The notes under the pieces are model-generated. The model saw only the letters and a program-made list of their open reading frames with translations, made no database searches and was not told where the DNA came from. A program made the translations under genes and the position numbers. DNA of 5,640 bases, taken from NCBI GenBank assembly GCA_019746355.1, contig JAIESC010000190.1:1-5640 (forward strand). Reading direction: 5' to 3'. The stretch is from Xanthobacteraceae bacterium. Lineage in GTDB: Bacteria > Pseudomonadota > Alphaproteobacteria > Rhizobiales > Xanthobacteraceae. Shown in pieces: positions 1 to 5,640 of the stretch (positions are counted from its first letter, which is position 1; every line of letters begins with the position of its first letter).

Positions 1-60
1 CAGCACGAATCACCATCCCAATCTTGAATCACATCGTGACTCTTGGCGTCTACCTACTAA

Positions 61-105
61 CCTAGCGCCTATGAGGCTACGCCTCGCGCCCCGGAATGAC
101 GGCAG
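61..105. repeat. Partial Bradyrhizobium-style intergenic repeat with small hairpin
   Basis: On the minus strand, just past the M24 stop codon, the sequence reads GTCATTCCGGGGCGCGAGGC followed by GTAGCCTC. GAGGC-tac-GCCTC (73-85) is a perfect five-base stem with a three-base loop, and GCGC on either side could extend it with a bulge. The opening GTCATTCCGGGGCG resembles, from memory, an abundant palindromic intergenic element of Bradyrhizobium and relatives. The usual closing arm (CCCGGAAT type) is missing, so this is a half element. It could help end the operon transcript, but no T run follows. Confidence 0.4.
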
Positions 106-111
106 TGTGAG

Positions 112-1299
112 TTACCTCACCTCGAAAATCTTCCGCTCGGTCTTGTGGATGCGGTCGGTGCTGTTGCCGGCGACGATGTAGTTGTCGCAGACCATCACGA
201 ACAGGTTCGGTGTCTCGAAGCCCGGATGCACCGCAAGGCACATGCCCGGCTCGATCTGCATCGGCTCGTCCACGCGGATGAGCGGGCGCTCGACCATGTC
301 GTAGCCCTGGCCGTGGCTGTAGAGCCGCAACTCCGGCGGCAGCCCCCTCGCCTTCATGAACTCGTCGTGCTGCCGCGCGATCTCGCGGCATGACGCGCCG
401 GGCTTGAGCAGGCTTGCCGAACAATCCTGCGCCTCCACCGTCTGCGCGAAGCTGTCCTTCAGCTCCTGCGACGCCTTGCCGAGCACGATCGTGCGGCCGA
501 CCTCGGTGAAATAACCGCCCGGGCCGTTCACCTCGACCAGGAAGGTCATGTGGTCGCCCTTCTGCAGCACGCGGTCCTGGAAGTGCCGGCCCATCAGCAG
601 CGACGGCTTGCCGAGGGGGTTCGACGCGCCGAGGTAGATGCCTTGCGAGGAGCCCTGCGTCCACCCGTAGCCATAGGCCATGGCGGTGACGTCGACGTCG
701 CGCATGCCCGGCTTGATCTCCTGCACCACCTTTTCGAACACCTTGTCCTGCATCTCGGCGGAGCGGCGCAGCAGGTCGAGCTCCTCCGGGCCCTTGATCG
801 CGATCAGCCGATCGATCTGCTCGGTGATGTCGATGACCTTCAGCCCCTCGAAGCCTTCAAGGATGCCGTTCACCAGCTTGTGCGGCATGGTCTCCGGCAG
901 CACGAAGCCGATGGTCTTGTAGCCGCGCTCCTTGATGAGTTCGCGCACGATCTCGGCGTGATAGCCGGTGGTGTAGCGCACCGACGAGAAAAACGGCGTG
1001 AGGCGGAATTCGCCGACGCCGCGATGATACGGATCCTTGCCGTCGAGCCTGCGGCGGCCGCCGAAGTTGCCCTGCTGCACGATGGTCATCAGGTCGTCGG
1101 CGTGGAACACCACGGTGCGGCCGTAGCCGTTGTGGGTCGGAATGTCGGTGAACCAGCGCGCGTGCCCGCCGAGCCAGTCCTCGGTGTGATAGGCCACCAG
1201 CGCCTGGATGCCGCGCTCGCGCATCAGCTTGCGAACCGCGTCCCAACGGCGGTTCATCTCCGCGTCGGAGACGCGGACGGCAACACGTTCGGTCGTCAT
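112..1299 (-). CDS. M24-family (creatinase / Xaa-Pro peptidase-like) protein with non-canonical metal site
   Basis: This 395-residue protein has the two-domain layout of M24B proteins: a creatinase-type N-terminal domain (about residues 10-165), a linker with the typical pattern IKGPEELDLLRRSAE (168-182), and a pita-bread C-terminal domain (about 183-390). Length fits creatinase and prolidase-like relatives (about 400). Classical members use Asp, Asp, His, Glu, Glu to hold two metals. Here the matching positions appear to be Glu256 (VEVNG), Glu266 (FTEVGRT), His329 (SHGQGYD), His358 (LAVHPGF) and Cys371 (MVCDNY); only the His is canonical. Ordinary Xaa-Pro aminopeptidase activity is therefore doubtful. 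A creatinase-like metal-free hydrolase, a rewired metal site or a non-catalytic protein are all possible. No signal peptide is visible, so it is probably cytoplasmic. The ATG is preceded by GGAG (1309-1312) nine bases away. It starts 36 bases after the decarboxylase stop, so it is probably co-transcribed with that gene. Fold confidence is high; substrate is unknown. Confidence 0.92.
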   Translation of the reverse strand: MTTERVAVRVSDAEMNRRWDAVRKLMRERGIQALVAYHTEDWLGGHARWFTDIPTHNGYGRTVVFHADDLMTIVQQGNFGGRRRLDGKDPYHRGVGEFRLTPFFSSVRYTTGYHAEIVRELIKERGYKTIGFVLPETMPHKLVNGILEGFEGLKVIDITEQIDRLIAIKGPEELDLLRRSAEMQDKVFEKVVQEIKPGMRDVDVTAMAYGYGWTQGSSQGIYLGASNPLGKPSLLMGRHFQDRVLQKGDHMTFLVEVNGPGGYFTEVGRTIVLGKASQELKDSFAQTVEAQDCSASLLKPGASCREIARQHDEFMKARGLPPELRLYSHGQGYDMVERPLIRVDEPMQIEPGMCLAVHPGFETPNLFVMVCDNYIVAGNSTDRIHKTERKIFEVR

Positions 1300-1335
1300 G
1301 AAAAGCTGCTCCGGCTGGTGAATAGGCGCGGCCGG

Positions 1336-2361
<1,026 letters not shown>

Positions 2362-2372
2362 GCGACCCCGCG

Positions 2373-2383
2373 CCTCCCCTCAA
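2373..2383 (-). promoter_or_regulatory. Shine-Dalgarno supporting the 2361 start of the decarboxylase
   Basis: The minus strand reads TTGAGGGGAGG here, ending 11 bases before ATG 2361. The internal ATG at 2316 is preceded only by CGCGCACGTCGCGCGCC, with no anti-16S match. The spacing is slightly long, but the purine run is strong and favours the 341-residue form. Confidence 0.6.
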
Positions 2384-2412
2384 CCGGTTCCCTCAGAGGT
2401 GGACCAGTTTGG

Positions 2413-2427
2413 TTAACGCGGAGTTAA
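2413..2427 (-). promoter_or_regulatory. Candidate CtrA-binding site, exact TTAA-N7-TTAA
   Basis: TTAA (2413-2416), seven bases, then TTAA (2424-2427). Read on the minus strand, towards the decarboxylase, it is TTAACTCCGCGTTAACC, which matches the extended alphaproteobacterial CtrA consensus TTAA-N7-TTAAC. It lies 52-66 bases upstream of the decarboxylase ATG, in the intergenic gap and in the right place for a promoter. An activating site would put the TTAACC half over the -35 region, with transcription starting about 20 bases before the ATG. The corresponding -10 is poor, so repression is also possible. No protein-binding data are available here. Confidence 0.6.
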
Positions 2428-2464
2428 GGATTGGGCCGCCGGTGTGGCTGCCGCGGCGGGCAGG

Positions 2465-2695
2465 CTAGTTCGCCTGCTCCTGCGACGCCTGGCAGGCCGG
2501 CAGGTGCTCGATGCAGAAGAAGCTTTCAGCCGAAGGGCCCCAGATCCGCAGGTTCATCTCGAGGCCTGCAAGCGGCGACGTCTTCAGCGACTTCGGCAAG
2601 CCGAACAGCGACGCATCAGCATGCCGCCCGAGCGCCAGCACGCACAGCGCCACGAGCAGCAAGGTTCTGATGGTCTTCTTGGTGGTGTTGGACAC
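2465..2695 (-). CDS. Small secreted protein of unknown function (76 aa)
   Basis: I do not recognise the family. The protein has a clear Sec signal peptide: Lys6/Lys7/Arg10, a hydrophobic core at about 11-22 (TLLLVALCVLAL) and a signal peptidase I site ADA before Ser29. This leaves a mature part of about 48 residues. Cys18 lies in the hydrophobic core and its surroundings do not fit a lipobox. The mature part contains two cysteines, Cys61 and Cys68 (CIEHLPAC), which could form a disulfide in the periplasm. The tail is polar (QASQEQAN). The start is GTG, supported by GGGAG (2703-2707) seven bases upstream. It lies 116 bases downstream of the transporter stop and 103 bases upstream of the decarboxylase, on the same strand. 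It could be cotranscribed with the transporter or have its own promoter. Coding confidence comes from signal peptide plus ribosome site; a role in envelope biology is inference only. Confidence 0.72.
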   Translation of the reverse strand: MSNTTKKTIRTLLLVALCVLALGRHADASLFGLPKSLKTSPLAGLEMNLRIWGPSAESFFCIEHLPACQASQEQAN

Positions 2696-2702
2696 AGTCC
2701 GT

Positions 2703-2707
2703 CTCCC
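2703..2707 (-). promoter_or_regulatory. Shine-Dalgarno for the GTG start of the 76-aa gene
   Basis: GGGAG on the minus strand, seven bases before GTG 2695. It decides in favour of the GTG start and is one of the main reasons to accept this small gene as real. Confidence 0.6.
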
Positions 2708-2788
2708 GGATTTCCCCGACAGCGCGGACTATGCAGCGCAAACGTCTGCAATCCCGTTGGAATTTGCGGTCGACTTTTAGCCGACGAA

Positions 2789-2803
2789 TTATCGAGGCGT
2801 TAA
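2789..2803. promoter_or_regulatory. Near-consensus CtrA-like site, TTAT-N7-TTAACC
   Basis: TTAT (2789-2792), seven bases, TTAA (2800-2803) followed by CC, read on the plus strand: one mismatch to TTAA-N7-TTAA. It lies between the transporter stop and the small secreted gene, 94-108 bases upstream of the GTG. The minus strand here also reads GATAAT, a possible -10 hexamer overlapping the site. I see no good -35 at the correct spacing. It is weaker than the site at 2413-2427. Confidence 0.35.
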
Positions 2804-2811
2804 CCGCACGG

Positions 2812-5184
2812 CTAGCCCGCGGACTTGCTGAACCTGCGGGCGATCTGGTTCACGTACATCGCCGTCGGCCGCAGGATGAGCAGGTCGGCGACCAGCGCCG
2901 CCATCATGGAGAAGGCGCTGAGCCAGCCGAACAGCCGCAGCGACGGCAGGTCCGAGAACACCATCACCGCAAGCCCGCAAGACAGCACCACCGAGGTCAG
3001 GATCAGCGCCGGTCCGACCAGAATGGTCGCCTGCTCGACCGAGACGCTGGGATCGAGCCCCGGTCTGCTCTCCAGCCGCAGCCGGTTGAGGAAATGGATG
3101 GTCGCGCTGAGCCCCAACCCGAACGACACGGTCAGCGCCACCACGCTGGCGAATTGCAGGCCCTCGCCGAGGAGCCACAGCACCGTGCCGGACATCACCA
3201 CCGGGAAGATGCCCGGCAGGATGCTCACCAGCATGACCGCGAACGAGCGGAAGGCGAGCCCGATGAAGGCCGCGACGAAGATGATTTCGATGGTCAGCGC
3301 GCGGTTGAGCTTGCCGATCATGTCGGCGCTGTTGCGCGCAGCGATCGCCGAAAGCCCGGTGACCGAAATCTCGTAACCGGGGTGCGCCTTGCGGACGGCG
3401 TCGAGCGCCTTGTCGAGCTTCTCGATCACCGGCAGAAGCTGGCTCGCATCGACGTCGGGGATGCGCCCCGACACGACGACCGCGTCCTTCTCGGCGGAAA
3501 TGAACCGGCGCGTCAGATGCTCGGGCAGGATGTCGACATACTGCTTGAGGGTTTCGAGATCGGCCTTGCCGGCCTTCTCGGCAAGCCAGCGCCGCAGCGA
3601 GTCGAGCGACCAGACGTTGCCGACGCCGGCCTGCTGCTCGACGATGGTGTGGACCGCGGCAATCGTCGAAAGCGTAGGCGCGTCGTAGAGCCCGGCTCCC
3701 TTCGGGAGTTCGATCAGGATGTCGATCGGGTTCGCGCCGGTCAGTTTGGCGTCGAGCCGGCCCGAGGCCTCCACGGCCTGCCGCTTGTCCGGCACCTGGT
3801 CGGCGAGACGATAGCGCGGCTCGAGCGTCGCATAGATGAAGGAGAGGCCCGCGACCACCAGGAGCGCGATCAGGCTGTAGAGCCCCGGATGGCTGACCAT
3901 GCGCCGGGCGATCCAGCTGCAGAAGCTCCGCAGCACCTGGACGCCGAGGTCGGAGCCCTTGGTCTCGACCGAGAACTTCGCTTCCTTGCGGATCAGGAGC
4001 ACGCCGAGCACCGGCACCAGCGACAGCACGCCGACGAGCGCGATGACGGTTGCCATCAGGCCGGCTTCGCCGAAGGTGCGGATCAGGTCGGAGCTCGAGA
4101 ACATCAGCGCGATGAACGAAATGCCCGCGGTGCCGTGGGTCAGCACGCAGGCCGGGCCCACCACCAGCACCGCCTCGCGGAACGCCTGGTACTTGTCCAT
4201 CCCGGCGATCAGCCGGTCGCGCGCCGCAAACGTGAGCTGCATGCTGTCGGAAAAGCTGATCACCATGATCAGCGGCGTCATCACGTTGAGGAACATGTTG
4301 AGGCTGAAATTGAGCCAGCCGAACGCGCCGAGCGACAGCAGGATGGCGATCAGCGGCGGCGCGGCGGCAATGATCATGAACGACACGCGCCGGAAGAAGG
4401 CGATCGCGATCAGGCAGCCGGCGACGAAGCCGATGGTGTTGTAGAGCATGCTGTCGCGCTCGACCGCGTTGCGGATCTCGAGCTGCATGGTCGGCACGCC
4501 GGCGAGCTGCGCGGTGAGGCCGGTCGAGCCAAGATCCTCCTGCATGGTCTTGCGGATTTCGCCGATCGTCGTGTTCAGCCCCTTGCCGCCGACGACCGCG
4601 GGATCGAGCGCGAGCACGATCAGCGCCAGCGTGCCGTCCTCGGACAGGAGCTTGCCGCGGATGATCTCGTTTGCGAGGACGCGCTGCACCAGCGCGTCAT
4701 AGGCTGCGCCGGTCGGAAGCTCGTCCGGGAACACCGGCGCCGGAATCTTGCCCGGCTCCGGCGGCTGGCGTGCCGAGAACAGCGAGATCAGGCCGCGCAC
4801 GCTGTCGATCAGTTGCAGGTCGGTGACGAGGTCGCGAATCTTCTCGATCGACTCGCGCGCCATCAGGTTCTTGCCCTCGACCACGACGAGCACGTCGTAC
4901 TCGGTCGACGGAAAGCGCTTGGTCACCTCCTCATACTGGCGGAACTCCTTGGTTTCGGAACGAAACAGCTGGCTGAGCGAGTCATCGACCTTCAGCCGTT
5001 CGACGCCCAGCGCCGCAACCACACACAGCAATGCCAGAACGATTGCCGACAGGATCGGCGCGCGCAGTGGGATGAGGCCGATCCGCTCCAGCCCATAGGC
5101 GAGGTTGTGCAGCTTCCGCGGGGCGGGAGTCGAGGCGGGAGTTCCTTGGGCCGCCACAATTGGCGCGGAATCTTTTGTGGACAC
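2812..5184 (-). CDS. RND/MMPL-family inner-membrane transporter (790 aa)
   Basis: Large integral membrane protein with the duplicated RND plan. TM1 lies at about 43-61, followed by a periplasmic domain (62-245) and TM2-6 (about 248-264, 267-287, 297-312, 343-363, 372-397). TM7 lies at about 433-452, followed by a second periplasmic domain (453-625) and TM8-12 (about 629-646, 648-671, 677-694, 719-742, 750-772). Length and short periplasmic domains fit the MMPL/COG1033 branch, which includes hopanoid and lipid exporters, rather than the roughly 1,030-residue AcrB type. No adaptor or outer-membrane channel gene is adjacent, which is usual for this branch. TM4 ends in SFSDSMQL with a candidate proton-relay Asp313, while the matching TM10 stretch (SFGLGLSATIHF, 687-698) has no acidic residue. 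The start is GTG with GGAAGGA (5191-5197) six bases upstream, and in-frame stops at 5232-5227 rule out a much longer form. Likely role is proton-driven export of a hydrophobic envelope compound; the substrate is unknown, and HpnN is a possible but unproven relative. Confidence 0.92.
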   Translation of the reverse strand: MSTKDSAPIVAAQGTPASTPAPRKLHNLAYGLERIGLIPLRAPILSAIVLALLCVVAALGVERLKVDDSLSQLFRSETKEFRQYEEVTKRFPSTEYDVLVVVEGKNLMARESIEKIRDLVTDLQLIDSVRGLISLFSARQPPEPGKIPAPVFPDELPTGAAYDALVQRVLANEIIRGKLLSEDGTLALIVLALDPAVVGGKGLNTTIGEIRKTMQEDLGSTGLTAQLAGVPTMQLEIRNAVERDSMLYNTIGFVAGCLIAIAFFRRVSFMIIAAAPPLIAILLSLGAFGWLNFSLNMFLNVMTPLIMVISFSDSMQLTFAARDRLIAGMDKYQAFREAVLVVGPACVLTHGTAGISFIALMFSSSDLIRTFGEAGLMATVIALVGVLSLVPVLGVLLIRKEAKFSVETKGSDLGVQVLRSFCSWIARRMVSHPGLYSLIALLVVAGLSFIYATLEPRYRLADQVPDKRQAVEASGRLDAKLTGANPIDILIELPKGAGLYDAPTLSTIAAVHTIVEQQAGVGNVWSLDSLRRWLAEKAGKADLETLKQYVDILPEHLTRRFISAEKDAVVVSGRIPDVDASQLLPVIEKLDKALDAVRKAHPGYEISVTGLSAIAARNSADMIGKLNRALTIEIIFVAAFIGLAFRSFAVMLVSILPGIFPVVMSGTVLWLLGEGLQFASVVALTVSFGLGLSATIHFLNRLRLESRPGLDPSVSVEQATILVGPALILTSVVLSCGLAVMVFSDLPSLRLFGWLSAFSMMAALVADLLILRPTAMYVNQIARRFSKSAG

Positions 5185-5190
5185 AGGGGT

Positions 5191-5197
5191 TCCTTCC
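5191..5197 (-). promoter_or_regulatory. Shine-Dalgarno for the GTG start of the transporter
   Basis: GGAAGGA on the minus strand, six bases before GTG 5184. The in-frame stops TAA TAG at 5232-5227 leave only about 14 codons in which the start can lie, so this start is well defined. Confidence 0.7.
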
Positions 5198-5226
5198 GGC
5201 TTGTCCTGCCTTGAGGCGTTATGACG

Positions 5227-5254
5227 CTATTACGGTGGGTGCGCGATAGACCAA
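5227..5254 (-). promoter_or_regulatory. Possible promoter of the transporter gene
   Basis: On the minus strand, TTGGTC (5254-5249) lies 16 bases before TAATAG (5232-5227). Transcription would begin near 5219 and give a leader of about 35 bases. The -35 resembles TTGACA reasonably well, but the -10 shares only three of six bases with TATAAT, so this is tentative. An imperfect dyad (5217-5234) overlaps the -10. Confidence 0.25.
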
Positions 5255-5379
5255 ATCTGGGGGATCGTGGGCGGAGCCGGTGTTGTACACTGATTGGCGG
5301 CGGCTGGAACCGGGCAAGGACCAGATCGTTGTTTTCTTTGGACAACCATTTGGGCTTCGCTGTGAAATTCCAGTGAAGC

Positions 5380-5384
5380 GGAGG
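5380..5384 (+). promoter_or_regulatory. Shine-Dalgarno for the plus-strand exported protein
   Basis: GGAGG six bases before ATG 5391. It selects this ATG over the in-frame GTG at 5373, which lies upstream of the GGAGG and has no ribosome site of its own. Confidence 0.7.
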
Positions 5385-5390
5385 CGGTTG

Positions 5391-5640
5391 ATGCGTCGCG
5401 GGGTGTTGTTGGTTCTGGGTCTGCTGACGGCGGCCATGGCGCTGGCTGCGGTGCCCGCACCCGTGCAGGCGCGGGACCTGCCCAGCGCGTTGCTCGGCGT
5501 CATCACCCGTCCGCTGGGCGCAATCTTTGGTGCGCCGCGATATAGCCGGCGTTCGTACCGGCACCGCCGTGCGGCGGCGAGCCGCTCGCGCGCCGTCCGC
5601 GCCACGCCCGCGCAAGTCCAGGCCGCGCGGGCAGCGGCAG
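5391..5640 (+). CDS. Exported small basic protein, N-terminal part only (runs off window)
   Basis: An open frame starts at ATG 5391 and is still open at the window end, giving 83 complete codons. The N-terminus is a textbook signal peptide: MRRG, a hydrophobic core (about 5-20) and a cleavage site VQA before Arg28. The mature part begins RDLPSALLGVITRPLGAIFG and then becomes rich in Arg, Ser, Tyr and Ala (YSRRSYRHRR at 51-60, then RSRAVRA). GGAGG at 5380-5384 lies six bases before the ATG, an ideal ribosome site. An in-frame GTG at 5373 would add six residues but has no ribosome site. Third codon positions are mostly G or C, as expected for a real gene here. I recognise no family. The Arg/Tyr-rich stretch could reflect a cell-wall or nucleic-acid contact, but this is speculation. 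It is divergent from the transporter. Confidence 0.68.
   Translation, partial: MRRGVLLVLGLLTAAMALAAVPAPVQARDLPSALLGVITRPLGAIFGAPRYSRRSYRHRRAAASRSRAVRATPAQVQAARAAA

Larger units (their letters stand above)
5185..5390. other. Divergent intergenic region
   Basis: These 206 bases separate the minus-strand transporter from the plus-strand exported-protein gene and must carry both promoters. The stretch is more AT-rich than the coding sequence around 5325-5372. On the plus strand, TTGGAC (5338-5343) is a fair -35, but 17 bases later there is only TGTGAA, so I do not call a plus-strand promoter. Open frames that cross this region on the minus strand lack coding character. Confidence 0.5.

Noticed and set aside
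7..33. Direct repeat GAATCAC at 7 and 26
   Set aside because: Seven bases repeated twice without a larger unit or an array; not a CRISPR or iteron structure.
2436..2460. GC-rich inverted repeat (CCGCC...GGCGG) after the small gene as a terminator
   Set aside because: The stem is short with a loop of about 14 bases and no following T run on the minus strand.
2697..2728. GTCCG...CGGAC inverted repeat around the ribosome site of the small gene
   Set aside because: Five base pairs enclosing about 22 bases is weak, and comparable matches arise easily in GC-rich DNA; not enough to propose translational control.
2444..2803. Plus-strand frames opposite the 76-residue secreted gene
   Set aside because: They have Arg/Gln-rich composition and no convincing ribosome site. 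The minus-strand frame has both a ribosome site and a signal peptide.
2731..5214. An 827-codon plus-strand open frame opposite the transporter
   Set aside because: It lies almost wholly antisense to a clear RND transporter. Its translation is low-complexity (runs rich in Arg, His, Asp and Gln) with no domain, as expected from GC-rich third positions on the other strand.
5338..5366. Plus-strand promoter TTGGAC-N17-TGTGAA for the exported protein
   Set aside because: The spacing is right, but the -10 matches only three of six consensus bases, so it is not called as a feature.
4992..5615. Minus-strand frames of up to 207 codons across the divergent region
   Set aside because: They overlap the transporter N-terminus in another frame and the plus-strand signal-peptide gene, with Pro/Arg/Thr-rich translation and no recognisable domain.

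Overview
The window looks like chromosome of a GC-rich alphaproteobacterium, most likely a Bradyrhizobium/Rhodopseudomonas relative in the order Hyphomicrobiales. This placement rests on the strong GC bias at third codon positions, long spurious open frames antisense to real genes, a partial intergenic repeat of a type I associate with Bradyrhizobium, and CtrA-like TTAA-N7-TTAA sites. It is an inference from these signs, not a database match.

Layout. Four complete genes lie on the minus strand, and one truncated gene on the plus strand runs off the right edge. In minus-strand transcription order they are: a 790-residue RND/MMPL-type transporter (5184-2812); a 76-residue secreted protein of unknown function (2695-2465); a UDP-glucuronate decarboxylase making UDP-xylose (2361-1336); and an M24 'pita-bread' family protein with a heavily altered metal site (1299-112). 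The last two are 36 bases apart and probably form an operon. The transporter is divergent from the plus-strand gene (5391 onward), which encodes a signal peptide and a short basic mature part; the 206 bases between them should hold both promoters. The left edge (1-111) holds no gene, only a hairpin and a repeat-like segment.

How the genes may work together. The transporter, the small exported protein, the nucleotide-sugar enzyme and the divergent exported protein all point towards the cell envelope, but nothing here proves one pathway. The most informative regulatory signal is an exact TTAA-N7-TTAA match 52-66 bases upstream of the decarboxylase start. A second, one-mismatch match lies 94-108 bases upstream of the small secreted protein. 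By eye, these two sites contain the only three TTAA tetramers in the window. This suggests cell-cycle (CtrA) control of UDP-xylose supply and possibly of the small protein.

I see no CRISPR array, RNA gene, insertion sequence, phage gene or recognised new defence system. The points most worth following up are the CtrA-like sites, the rewritten M24 active site, and the one-sided charged residue in the transporter core.
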